From NCBI GenBank assembly GCA_025057795.1, contig JANXEP010000024.1, positions 1-53,925 of the forward strand: a DNA stretch of 53,925 nt, given 5' to 3'. Shown here piece after piece: positions 9,213 to 17,031 of the stretch (the stretch's first letter is position 1; every line of letters starts with the position of its first letter). The notes under the pieces are model-generated. The model was given only the letters and a program-made list of their open reading frames with translations. It was not told the DNA's origin and did no database searches. The DNA is from Candidatus Bathyarchaeota archaeon. Its GTDB lineage: Archaea > Thermoproteota > Bathyarchaeia > Bathyarchaeales > UBA233. The translations under genes and the position numbers were made by a program.

Positions 9213-9809
9213 TCACTCTATTTTTATAGGTTCTCCCTTAGGCTTTTTCTCTTCCTTTATTTTTGGAAGTTTAACTTCTAAAACTCCGTTTTTGTACTGG
9301 GTTTTCGCCTCTTTCACGTTTACCCTTGCTGGAAGGGTTACTTCTTTATGGTATTTCCGCTGGGGGGTGTCAACGGTTATGGTTAAAGTGTCCTCTGTGC
9401 CGTGAAGCTTTATATCCTCTTTTTCCACTCCGGGCAGTTCGGCAACCACTTGGACCTCCTTATCTGTCTCAACGATGTCCACGAGGGGTTCTCGTTCCTC
9501 CTTAACCCTCGGCCCGAAACGGCTTGGTTTAACGTTGCCGAACTCGCGGATTTCCGGTTTTCCATCAGGCCCTATTTTCACGCTGTAACCGTAAACGAAG
9601 GGTCCCAACTCTCTTACTGTGGAGCCGTCTGGGAGTTTGCGTTCCCTAACATAGTCTTTGGGGATGCGCGACGTGAACGCTTTGAATTCCTCTTCCATCA
9701 TCCTTTCCATTTCTCGGAACATGCGGTCAATGTCCTCGAAGAACCAGCTTCCGAAGAATGGGTAGCGTCTCCTCCTAAACCATTCTGGGAAATCCTCTTC
9801 AAAAGACAT
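9213..9809 (-). CDS. Hsp20/alpha-crystallin small heat-shock protein
   Basis: A 198-residue ATP-independent chaperone. The alpha-crystallin domain covers the last 100 residues, with ELPGVEKEDIKL and the closing GVLEVKLPK motif; the C-terminal PIKIE resembles the IxI-type oligomer contact. The N-terminal region is long and rich in aromatic and charged residues, including a mid-section with a GYSVKIGPDGKPE stretch. Start is the second ATG (9809), because the GGGTGG site upstream is only about two bases from the first ATG (9818) but seven from this one. A TATA-like AGTTTATAGG lies about 35 bases upstream. Confidence 0.92.
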   Translation of the reverse strand: MSFEEDFPEWFRRRRYPFFGSWFFEDIDRMFREMERMMEEEFKAFTSRIPKDYVRERKLPDGSTVRELGPFVYGYSVKIGPDGKPEIREFGNVKPSRFGPRVKEEREPLVDIVETDKEVQVVAELPGVEKEDIKLHGTEDTLTITVDTPQRKYHKEVTLPARVNVKEAKTQYKNGVLEVKLPKIKEEKKPKGEPIKIE

Positions 9810-9843
9810 ACATTCCACCCTTTGAACTTGAAAGCTGGTTTTC

Positions 9844-9853
9844 CCTATAAACT
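9844..9853 (-). promoter_or_regulatory. Putative TATA box of the Hsp20 gene
   Basis: On the minus strand this reads AGTTTATAGG, about 35 bases before the chosen start codon, a normal archaeal spacing. It lies in the short gap between Hsp20 and the 3' end of the phosphoesterase gene, so Hsp20 probably has its own promoter. Confidence 0.45.
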
Positions 9854-9858
9854 TTGTG

Positions 9859-10695
9859 TCACTCGCCTAGCTTCCTAAGCTGGTTTAAGGTTCCCAAGAA
9901 CGTTCCATCTAAAAGATATAATTCAGCATTTTCCAGATCCACAGCCTCTGAGCGTAGAACTGGCCCCAAAACCCCTTTGGCTTCTCGGCCCCTCACAGCG
10001 TTTTTCTCGTTTAAGGGTTTCCCGCCTAGAAAGTCGTTGAAGGAGGGCATGATGAAGATCTGTGAGGTTTTGGGCTGAAGCTTTATTGGGGCTTTTCCGT
10101 CGGGTGCTTCAGTTTTTCCACGTCTTTGGAGGAGGAATTTTGCCAGCTGATTTTTGCTGCATTTGGCTTTCACCCAAACCTGTCGAGTTATTTTGAAGCC
10201 TGCGGGGTCGCGAAGGGTTATGACTGGGTGAACATGCCCCATTACAAGCGTTTTACATTTTAGCATGTATGGGGGTGGCCATCTGTGCCCATGGAATAAG
10301 CCTACGTCGCCTATTATGGTGCCAGTTGAGGGCAGAATTTTTATGTCCTCTGGAAGGAGGGGTTCAAGATTGCCGTCGTGGTTTCCGCGGATTATTACAA
10401 CTTCTTTAACAATGGTTTTTACCGTGTTTAGAAAGTCTGGGATGTCTTGCCATTCGCCTATTTCAGCTGTTGCCACTGTGTGCTTTACGTCACCTAGGAT
10501 TAGGAGCTTATCCGGCTTATTGGCGTCTATGAGAGTTTTTAGTTTTTGCAGCAGTTTAGGAGCTTGAGTTGGAACGTGTATGCCCTTTTCTGAAAGGGCG
10601 ATTTCCCATCCAATATGGAGGTCTGTTACAACTAGGGTTTTTGCCCCTTTCGTCCCAATCAAGGCGGCTGGATGAGGCATTAATGGCGTTATCAT
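9859..10695 (-). CDS. Archaeal metallophosphoesterase (SbcD-related)
   Basis: A 278-residue calcineurin-like phosphoesterase of the archaeal family related to SbcD. Metal ligands are visible: D25 and H27 (TDLHIG), D69 (LILGDVKH), N105-H106-D107 (RGNHDG), H135 or H137 (LFHGHR), H154 and H156 (MGHVHP). The last 80 residues form a family-specific extension. Its ATG overlaps the 3' end of the inositol monophosphatase gene by four bases (10692-10695), so the pair is cotranscribed. The substrate, nucleic acid or phosphate ester, is not known. Confidence 0.88.
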   Translation of the reverse strand: MITPLMPHPAALIGTKGAKTLVVTDLHIGWEIALSEKGIHVPTQAPKLLQKLKTLIDANKPDKLLILGDVKHTVATAEIGEWQDIPDFLNTVKTIVKEVVIIRGNHDGNLEPLLPEDIKILPSTGTIIGDVGLFHGHRWPPPYMLKCKTLVMGHVHPVITLRDPAGFKITRQVWVKAKCSKNQLAKFLLQRRGKTEAPDGKAPIKLQPKTSQIFIMPSFNDFLGGKPLNEKNAVRGREAKGVLGPVLRSEAVDLENAELYLLDGTFLGTLNQLRKLGE

Positions 10696-11531
10696 TTTTC
10701 CACTTTACAATTTAACAAGCCTAAAATCGTCTTGTGAATTTCCACGTTTCCGGACGCTATAAAGGTTAGCTTCTCCTTCGGGTCCAGTTTGGCGTTTAAG
10801 GGTTTCCCCTCTGGAGTTGTTATTTTTGCGCCTGCCTCGTTTATGACAAGCCATGCCGCAGCCGTGTCCGTAGCCCTAAGTTTGCCCCTTATGTCTATGA
10901 AGGCGTCTGTGGTGCCGTCAGCCACGTAGCATAGTTCGAGGGCGTTGGCTCCCAAGTGCCTTATATGCTTTGTTTTCTCTATTAAGCTGGTTAGGCGTGG
11001 GGCTATTTCGCGGGCTTTGTAGGTGTTTAGGTCTATGCCTATCACCGCATCTTCTAGGTTTGTTTGTTTTGATGGGGCTATTTTTTGGTTGTTGCGTTGG
11101 GCGCCTTGACCCTTTTTAGCCGTGTAGGTTATATCGTGGAAGAGGTCTGCCACAAGGGCTGTGTGCACCGTTTTTAGCTCCGGCTTTGTGGACACGGCTA
11201 TGGATGTGGCGTAAAAGGGTATGCCCCTCGTAAGGTTTGTTGTTCCGTCTATGGGATCCGCCGTAACATAGTTTTCCTCGGGGTTTGAGCCGTGCTTTTG
11301 TATGCCTGACTCCTCGCTTATGAGGGTGAAGGACAACGCGTGTTCCTTAAGCGTCTCAACTATAGCGTTTTCAGCTGCAAGGTCAACCTGCTTTATTGGG
11401 TCTCCGCCCGCGCCTATGCCCATGCTGGGCTGAGGCTGGCTTAGGGTTTTCAGCAAGGGAGCTATCTTCCTTTGTATATTGCTTTTGCATTCTTTTAGAA
11501 TTTGAAGCCAGTCTGTATCCTCCATTTTCAT
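10692..11531 (-). CDS. Inositol monophosphatase / class IV fructose-1,6-bisphosphatase family
   Basis: A 279-residue Mg-dependent, Li-sensitive-type phosphatase. Metal-binding motifs are ISEESG (E73, E74), DPIDGTTN (92-99) and D222 in ATDTAAA, a slightly altered form of the usual WDxAA. In archaea this family hydrolyses inositol-1-phosphate and often also fructose-1,6-bisphosphate. Since the window also holds inositol-phosphate synthase (41.3 kb), it could supply myo-inositol for archaeal phospholipids (inference). ATG at 11531, or a second ATG at 11525. Confidence 0.9.
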   Translation of the reverse strand: MKMEDTDWLQILKECKSNIQRKIAPLLKTLSQPQPSMGIGAGGDPIKQVDLAAENAIVETLKEHALSFTLISEESGIQKHGSNPEENYVTADPIDGTTNLTRGIPFYATSIAVSTKPELKTVHTALVADLFHDITYTAKKGQGAQRNNQKIAPSKQTNLEDAVIGIDLNTYKAREIAPRLTSLIEKTKHIRHLGANALELCYVADGTTDAFIDIRGKLRATDTAAAWLVINEAGAKITTPEGKPLNAKLDPKEKLTFIASGNVEIHKTILGLLNCKVEK

Positions 11532-11717
11532 CGCTTGTACTTTGAGCGATTTTAATAATAAGGGTTTAGTGCCTTTGGGTTGCTGCGTTGGGTTTTATCC
11601 CTGGGCAAAATAATGAGTTGGCTTTAAAATCCGAATTTAATTTTACTTAAAACCCAAATAAGCTTTGCATTTATTATAAAGCCTAGAAGGTTTTGAAATT
11701 AAATAAATTTTAAAAAT

Positions 11718-12122
11718 TTAAGGTTGTAGCTCCAAACCCCTCAGAGAATTTAGTTTTTCAGAGATTTTTTCCAAGCTTGTTGCTTTTTCCGTGAAGACGC
11801 TTACCTTGTTTTCGCCGAAAACCATTGAAAGCACTTTAATGTTTTCACCTTCGATGGTTATGTTGTTCACTTCGCCGAGGTTAAAGAGTTGTGAGAGTTC
11901 TTCCCAAGCGTCTAGGGAAGCTGATGATAGAATTGCGTATTCAATGAGTTTGGACGAGTCTTTGAGGTCTATGCTGGCGGACTGGGAGTTTCTGAGGATA
12001 TATCCTATCACACCCTCATATCCCTTAATCTCCTCTAGGCATGCTTTTAAATCTTCCATGGGAACGTTTTCTACGGCTTCTTCCTCGGCGAAGGCCTCTT
12101 CAGAGGATTTTCCACCTGTCAT
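11718..12122 (-). CDS. Roadblock/LC7-like protein
   Basis: A 134-residue protein. After an acidic N-terminus (about 1-25), residues 30-125 follow the Roadblock/LC7 pattern: a strand GVIGYILRN, a helix, strands NITIEGENIKVLSM and NKVSVFTE, then a final helix. Such domains dimerise and serve as platforms for small GTPases or other partners. It lies 12 bases after the larger Roadblock-like gene and is the last gene of a four-gene minus-strand operon that begins with a pilin. T-rich sequence just downstream could end transcription. Assignment is by fold pattern, not strong motifs. Confidence 0.55.
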   Translation of the reverse strand: MTGGKSSEEAFAEEEAVENVPMEDLKACLEEIKGYEGVIGYILRNSQSASIDLKDSSKLIEYAILSSASLDAWEELSQLFNLGEVNNITIEGENIKVLSMVFGENKVSVFTEKATSLEKISEKLNSLRGLELQP

Positions 12123-12134
12123 GATGTTTCTCTC

Positions 12135-12944
12135 CTAGTTTAAAGCGGATGGCTTAACTTTTACAAGGTCTCCCTTTCTGGTTTCCAGCGCCTCCTGCAC
12201 TTTGTCGGGCATTTGGACAACACCCTTGCCTAGGTATTTTGAGTCCCTTATGGGTTTAACTTTGCAAGTTAACGTTTTGCCATTAAAAGTTTCAATGTCC
12301 ACAGACTCGACGATTTTTCCGAGGATTTTCTCCCATTCTGAGAGGGTTTCGCTGTCGATGCGCACGGTGTCAACTGGGACGAACATGCCGCGGAGGTCTT
12401 CAACCATAAGCTGAACTGCTTTAGGCTCCGCGGTTAAGGCTTGGCTTTCAGTTATGGGGGCGGGTTCAGGCGTGGACTCTTCTCTCGTTTCTTCCATTTC
12501 TTGTTTTTCAGCTGGTTCCTTTTCATCCTCTAAAGGCTTGGTTTCTATTTTTTGGGAGCCCCTCGCGGTGGCAGGGACGATTATTTTCAAAAGCCTTAAA
12601 ACTGTTGGGATTAGGACGCGGATGACTGAGCCCACATATTTCATGTCAGCATTTTTGTTGGCAACCATTATAAGGTATTGGTCATCGACGCGGTAAAGCT
12701 TGACAACTCCATTTTTTCCTTTGAAAGTTACGGATTCAACGCCGCCTAAAACTTCACCCCTTTCTAGAATGTCGCTGAAGGCTTCCCTGACCTGAAAAAT
12801 AATTTTTTCAGGGGTTTCCTCGTCTCCGACGAATAGTTCGCCGTTTTTGCTGAATATGAAGGTATGCCTAATGTCTGGACATATTTTCCGCACTTCGTTT
12901 ACGGCGTTTTTTAGGGCTATAGCATAGACCTCGCTGTCAACCAT
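12135..12944 (-). CDS. Two-domain protein with N-terminal Roadblock/LC7-like domain
   Basis: A 269-residue protein. Residues 1-120 read as a Roadblock/LC7 domain (HTFIFSKNGELFVGDEE, helix, VESVTFKGKNGVVKLYRV, DDQYLIMVANKNAD, C-terminal helix). Residues 125-170 are a charged low-complexity linker rich in E and P. Residues 170-269 are a beta-rich C-terminal domain ending in GDLVKVKP, reminiscent of small barrel domains. No GTPase is adjacent. Its position between a coiled-coil protein and a second Roadblock-like protein, downstream of a pilin, suggests a scaffold for a surface or motility apparatus (inference). Confidence 0.6.
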   Translation of the reverse strand: MVDSEVYAIALKNAVNEVRKICPDIRHTFIFSKNGELFVGDEETPEKIIFQVREAFSDILERGEVLGGVESVTFKGKNGVVKLYRVDDQYLIMVANKNADMKYVGSVIRVLIPTVLRLLKIIVPATARGSQKIETKPLEDEKEPAEKQEMEETREESTPEPAPITESQALTAEPKAVQLMVEDLRGMFVPVDTVRIDSETLSEWEKILGKIVESVDIETFNGKTLTCKVKPIRDSKYLGKGVVQMPDKVQEALETRKGDLVKVKPSALN

Positions 12945-12971
12945 TACAATTTATGCCTCTTTAAGCAGTCC

Positions 12972-13397
12972 CTACACTATCTTGAAAAGTATGCGTTCAG
13001 GTACGCCGTCGGTTTCCACAACAATGTATTTTAGGCCTTCGGTGTCGCCTAGCTGGTCCAGCCATTTTAGGGCTTCGCGGGCTTTCTGCAGGGTTAACAG
13101 CCTTTCCTGGTAGCTTCGCACCACTTGTTCTATGGCGGTTAGCTCGTGGAATGGGTTTGAGTCGAGGACTATGCTTAGGGAGCCTATGGTTATCTCGCCT
13201 AGGCTTTCTGTTGCAACTTTTTTCCCAGCCAGTTTCATGACTACTTCGCGGATTTTCTTGGATTTTTCAGCTAAAGCCCTTATTTCGTCTAGGCGGCGAA
13301 GGTACTCGCCTAAAATGCTTTTTGTGTCCGAAATAGCCTTGTCTAGGGTTTCTGCTATCTGCACAGCCGAATTATACTCCTTAATTTCCACCACCAT
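12972..13397 (-). CDS. Coiled-coil protein of unknown function in the pilin/Roadblock operon
   Basis: A protein of 141 residues from the ATG at 13397 (a GTG at 13415 would add six). Residues 10-60 and 85-115 are predicted heptad-rich helices separated by a short beta segment (LGEITIGSLSIVLDS), and the C-terminus is beta-like (YIVVETDGVPERILFKIV). No family recognised. It is separated from the pilin-like gene by about 100 bases and from the Roadblock gene by 27, so it is probably part of the same transcript. Confidence 0.65.
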   Translation of the reverse strand: MVVEIKEYNSAVQIAETLDKAISDTKSILGEYLRRLDEIRALAEKSKKIREVVMKLAGKKVATESLGEITIGSLSIVLDSNPFHELTAIEQVVRSYQERLLTLQKAREALKWLDQLGDTEGLKYIVVETDGVPERILFKIV

Positions 13398-13501
13398 ATG
13401 CACTTTACACCTCACCTATGATTGAAAGGGAAATAAACGAAAGGATTTAAAGGCGGAAACTGCCACCCTACCCCCTTGAATCCAAATGGAAAAAGGGAAG
13501 G

Positions 13502-13972
13502 CTATGAAGTCGGCGCAGTCTCAGTCCTCATAAACGTGTTGCCCCTAGAGCTCAACAACTTAACCTCGTAATTTGCTCCCCGCACCCAGGCTTTGTTAAG
13601 CTCTATTGTTAGGATTGCACGCGTATTGCCCGGTATAGTTACCGTTCCTTCATCAACGGTAATCGGCGTCCCGTCAGGTTTTTCAGCGGCTGCTATTTCA
13701 GGGGTTGCTGAATTGGTGACCTGTACATCCGTTAGTGTTACCGGGTTTGTTCCAGTGTTCAACACGGTTACGAGTATTTCGTTTGTTGGGTCACCAGTGT
13801 CGTCTGTAAGGAATTGTATTCTTGTTATTTGTAGTTGTTCTGTTGCTGTGAATGTGAATGTTAGGGCTCCCATCCATGCGGCTACGGCGATGCTGACGGC
13901 GACGGTTACGGCTATGAGTATGATGGTTGCTACGACGGGGCTTAGGGCTTTCCTACTTTTCAGTATTTTCAT
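13502..13972 (-). CDS. Type IV pilin/archaellin-like protein with class III signal peptide
   Basis: A 156-residue surface protein. The N-terminus MKILKSRKALSPVV followed by about 20 hydrophobic residues is the archaeal type IV pilin N-terminal domain, cleaved by the prepilin peptidase before the hydrophobic stretch. The rest is a threonine-, asparagine- and valine-rich beta domain (ILVTVLNTGTNPVTLTDVQV), typical of extracellular pilins. A GGAGGG ribosome site lies at 13985-13990. No assembly ATPase (TadA-like) or TadC homologue is in the window, so assembly must be encoded elsewhere. Confidence 0.88.
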   Translation of the reverse strand: MKILKSRKALSPVVATIILIAVTVAVSIAVAAWMGALTFTFTATEQLQITRIQFLTDDTGDPTNEILVTVLNTGTNPVTLTDVQVTNSATPEIAAAEKPDGTPITVDEGTVTIPGNTRAILTIELNKAWVRGANYEVKLLSSRGNTFMRTETAPTS

Positions 13973-14291
13973 TTTCTTTCATATCCCTCCTTTTGGTTGC
14001 CGTTTATGTAAAGGAAGACTTATGATTTAAATCTTACGACTTAATACAACTTATTCACCATTTGTAAAACAAAACAACAAACACGCCAAAAGAGGGGAAG
14101 AGGGTAGAGAAAATAAACCCAAAAACAACCCATTTTCCCAGCCAAAAACCTAGAGGGGGTATCAAATTTACAAAGCCCAACCAACAAAAATTGACATTCT
14201 ATAAGCCTCAAAACATCTCCGCTACAATTTAGGCTAACCCCATGCGACGCTAAACACGAAATGCTTTCCTAAAACGCCAGCCCTTCAACGC
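13973..14291. promoter_or_regulatory. Leader and promoter region of the pilin-like operon; otherwise no gene
   Basis: 319 bases without a gene. On the minus strand a GGAGGG ribosome site sits at 13985-13990, and a palindromic GATTTAAATC at about 14023-14032, some 50 bases before the ATG, is a plausible TATA element. The remaining 14040-14290 is purine-rich on the plus strand; I see no ORF, repeat or RNA fold in it. Confidence 0.45.
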
Positions 14292-14645
14292 TTAAACGCC
14301 AAGCTTGTCGAAGAACTCCAGCAGAAGCCTCGCCACCTTGTCGCCCAACTCGGTCTTAATATACTTCTTCTTCAACGGGTCGATGCGCTCGCTCTTAGCC
14401 AAGCCCAACTCCTCAATCTCAATCATCCTAGCCCTAAAAGTGCCATCACTAAGCGTCAAACCATTCTCCCGCATAAAATCCTTAGCATCCTTCCACTTCC
14501 CACGCCCCAGATACAGCAGCAGCAAACAGTCAATAGCATGATCCTTCTCCAACATAGCCTTAACCGCGGAAAGCTTCGGATCCGTCAGTATACGCTTGAC
14601 CTTCTCCTCTTCTCCACTCTCACTTTTCGACTTAACCATCCCCAC
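14292..14645 (-). CDS. Winged-helix DNA-binding protein
   Basis: A 117-residue protein whose middle and end read as a winged helix: helices over residues 35-55 and 56-70, a likely recognition helix TFRARMIEIEELGLA (about 68-82), and a wing IDPLKKKYIKTELG. The charged N-terminus (residues 1-20) is probably disordered. Proteins of this size and type are common archaeal transcription regulators. It ends 319 bases before the pilin-like gene on the same strand and borders the decay zone, so it may regulate the pilin operon or be a remnant of an integrated element; neither can be decided here. Confidence 0.7.
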   Translation of the reverse strand: MGMVKSKSESGEEEKVKRILTDPKLSAVKAMLEKDHAIDCLLLLYLGRGKWKDAKDFMRENGLTLSDGTFRARMIEIEELGLAKSERIDPLKKKYIKTELGDKVARLLLEFFDKLGV

Positions 14646-14755
14646 TCAACCAACTGCCTTCTACCCTTCAATATACGCACAAGCCCTTTAAAAGATTTAA
14701 CCTATATTGCGAAACATGACATAATACAGGACGATATAACATAATGGCGACAAAG

Positions 14756-14935
14756 TTATTTGCGCCTTCGGAATATCACAACGCCGTTAAATTCAGAGAT
14801 GAATTCAAAGCCCGCCTCTATTAGTTTCGCTGCCTTCCCAATGTTCTTTGAAAGTTTCAACATAAGATTCATCTTTGTTTTTCAAGCTTTGGCTTTCGAT
14901 GATTCGTTTCTTTCGGCTTTCCATTTGCCTGAAAT
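14756..14935 (-). pseudogene. Remnant of a tyrosine integrase C-terminus
   Basis: The minus strand from about 14879 to the stop TAA at 14756-14758 encodes KLIEAGFEFISEFNGVVIF followed by RRRK and stop. This closely resembles the C-terminal tail found on many archaeal tyrosine recombinases, which typically ends with a pattern like LIE-GFEYV-D-G-LFRKRK. Upstream, an in-frame stop and a frameshift (the acidic DESYVE stretch lies in another frame) show that the gene is broken, and the catalytic domain is gone. No intact ORF covers the fragment. Identity rests on recall of the tail motif. Confidence 0.45.
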
Positions 14936-14994
14936 AGGCGCGGAATTTTAAATTTATGCAAAGCGCAAACATAATTTTGAGAAATGACTTGTAA

Positions 14995-15640
14995 ATTATC
15001 AACAACTCTTTCATTAGAAACCTTCTTAAAGCAGAGCTTCATGTCCACACTGAAGGAACTTTTGAGCCGAAACTTATGTTTGAAATTGCCAAGAAGAATA
15101 ATTTTAGGCTTAAGTATATGAGGTTTAAGGGGCTTTAAACCGCATACAGCTTTAAAACCTTCAGGATTTTTTACAAATCTATTATCAAGGGTTAAATGTA
15201 TTGAAGGATGAGCAAGACTTTTATGGTTTGACATGGGCTTATGTTGAGATGGCGCATTCCCAAAAAGTTTTACGCTCCTAAATATTCTTTGATCCCCAAG
15301 CCCACACACGCTGAGGCGTAAATTTTGATACTGTAATTGGCGGAATCTATGAAGCGCTTACGGATGCCAAGAAAACTTGAAATGTCAACAAGCTTGATCA
15401 CGTGCTTTCTAAGAGATTTGAGTCTTGAATCTGCGACAAAACCCTCAGAGGAAGCGTTGCCGTTTGAGGAACGGATCATAGCTGTCAAGCTTGCTCAGCT
15501 GAAATTGGAAATTCGCCCTCAAAATTTAAGAAAACTTTTGAACGGCTCTAAAATGAAGGTTTTTAACAGTTGCGCATGCAGTTGAGGAAGGACCGGCTGA
15601 AAATGTTTGGCAAGCAATAAGCATGCTTCCTTCCTTTTCG
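14995..15640 (+). pseudogene. Decayed adenosine deaminase gene
   Basis: Reading across frames gives a clear adenosine deaminase. Frame 1: KAELHVHTEGTFEPKLMFEI (from 15028), the N-terminal metal-binding HVH and GT segment, up to a stop at 15136. Frame 3: LNVLKDEQDFYGLTWAYVE (from 15192), IFFDPQAHTR and GVNFDTVIGGIYEALTDAKK, with stops at about 15280 and 15317. Frame 1 again: CFLRDLSLE and EALPFEERIIAV (15376 onward). Frame 2: FLTVAHAVEEGPAENVWQAI (from 15560), where the catalytic HAGEEG has become HAVEEG. At least three frameshifts and several stops are present, and the Asp-containing catalytic region downstream is missing. Weak C-terminal similarity may continue to about 15790. Confidence 0.85.
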
Positions 15641-15838
15641 ATCCTATAAAGAACAATGGTTACGAAGCGAGAAAATTATAGCCAAAGCGCGCAGTTTATG
15701 AGTTACAAAACTGCGAATAGAACGTTAACTTCGTCCAGCGGAAGCTGAAGCTTAATTTCCATTTTCTCAAGAAAATACAATGCTGTTAACTTGTGCGGAA
15801 TAAACCATTAAAGGTGGAAACAAGCCCATATATACGGG
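15641..15838. other. Region between the decayed deaminase and the deacetylase gene
   Basis: No intact gene. Scattered plus-strand pieces between 15660 and 15790 may be the eroded C-terminus of the adenosine deaminase. Upstream of the deacetylase start I see GGTGG at 15813 and a TATATA stretch at about 15829 that is too close to the ATG to be its TATA box unless the gene starts further downstream. Confidence 0.35.
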
Positions 15839-16723
15839 ATGAAACTCATAAAAACATACCTATTAATTCTACTTATCTTCTTAAGCCTATCACTGCCAGA
15901 ATCCTACTCACAAACAAGCCAAGAACCGCAAGTGAAAGTTGCCTTGTTCTTTGACGACGGATGGAAAAATCACTATGATGAGGCTTTTCCATTTTTGATG
16001 AAGTTCGGGTTTAAAGCTACATTCGCGATTGTATCCGACTACATAGGGCATGACAGGGGAACGTTTTGGGCTAGGATGAACCTAACCGAGCTGAAGATGC
16101 TTCAGGAAAGCGGAATGGAGATTGCATCCCACACAAAAACCCACCCTCACATGCTAAACCTAACACATGAAAAGTTAATCGACGAAATTATAAACTCCAA
16201 AAAAGCTCTAACCCAGTTGGGGTTTAAGGTGAAAACTTTCGTCTACCCACATGGAGAATGGAACCAAACAATATTAGAATATGTTAAGGAGGCAGGCTAC
16301 GCGTGTGCGAGGACCATTAAACCTGAAGCGTATACCATTGAAAACCCTGACGCAGACGCGCGATACTACATTGGATCATGGACCATAACAAACCAAAGCC
16401 TCAAAGAATTCCAAGAAATTTTTCAAAATACGGAAAAAGGCCAGGTGGTCGTTTTGACATATCACTTCATATCCGATGAAACCCCGAAAGAGACGTCAAC
16501 GTCTCCCCAAAACTTCTATGAGCAAATGGAATACTTGAAGAAAAACAAATATGAAGTAGTCCTACTATCAGAACTTTTCAAAACCGACGAAAAACAGCCC
16601 TGGAGCCCGCCGCAGCTGATGGGAATAGCGGTAGGGGCGTTGGTAGCTGCTTGCACCCTCGTTGCGTTTTCAAGGAGGAAACGAAAGGCATCTCGTTTTA
16701 AGCGTGTCGCTCCTTATGCATAG
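15839..16723 (+). CDS. Secreted, membrane-anchored polysaccharide deacetylase (NodB/CE4)
   Basis: A 294-residue protein with an N-terminal signal peptide (1-25), a NodB homology domain (about 32-240) and a C-terminal transmembrane anchor (about 260-279) followed by a basic tail. The catalytic and metal residues are visible: FFDDGW (D39, D40), SHTKTH (H98, H102) and YPHG (136-139). The enzyme would remove acetyl groups from N-acetylated sugars outside the cell, for example surface glycans. It stands alone between two broken genes. Confidence 0.9.
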   Translation: MKLIKTYLLILLIFLSLSLPESYSQTSQEPQVKVALFFDDGWKNHYDEAFPFLMKFGFKATFAIVSDYIGHDRGTFWARMNLTELKMLQESGMEIASHTKTHPHMLNLTHEKLIDEIINSKKALTQLGFKVKTFVYPHGEWNQTILEYVKEAGYACARTIKPEAYTIENPDADARYYIGSWTITNQSLKEFQEIFQNTEKGQVVVLTYHFISDETPKETSTSPQNFYEQMEYLKKNKYEVVLLSELFKTDEKQPWSPPQLMGIAVGALVAACTLVAFSRRKRKASRFKRVAPYA

Positions 16724-16729
16724 TTTCCT

Positions 16730-17010
16730 TCATGTAACGCCCACGCTGGGACTCGTGCCTCGAATGTAGGGTCTAATATCTATTCTTGGCGAGCCCTTCA
16801 AGGACGTCAAGCCCCTCTTGCTTTTAAAACGCAATTCTCCACCTTAACGAGCCTCATAACACAAAAGCCTATTGGGTTTGATGGGATGGGACTTTCTACA
16901 AGCAAAAACTTCGGTCTCCACCTTTAACCATGCCTTCTGGAAAACCTGCATTTTTCGTCGTCTTCTTACATCTTCGTCTACTACACTTATAAGGTGGGCC
17001 AAATCCCCAA
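16730..17010 (-). pseudogene. Decayed TrmO-like tRNA methyltransferase (UPF0066)
   Basis: The minus strand spells a TrmO/UPF0066 protein across two frameshifts. First comes a degraded HLI segment and EVFACRKS (normally VFATRSP), then in another frame NPIGFCVMRLVKVENCVLKA (NPIG at 16867-16878), then in a third frame GSPRIDIRPYIRGTSPSVG, ending at the stop at 16730-16732. These match the family blocks RPNPIG, V-RL--VEGN-L and DGTP-LDIKPY. The frames break near 16892 and 16812. TrmO N6-methylates t6A37 in certain threonine tRNAs using SAM. Confidence 0.75.
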
Positions 17011-17031
17011 CCAAAACATCGCAGAATTATT

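Noticed and set aside
14760..15585. Overlapping short ORFs of 60-150 residues on both strands
   Set aside because: They are pieces of the decayed integrase and adenosine deaminase genes or their antisense shadows; none reads as a whole protein.
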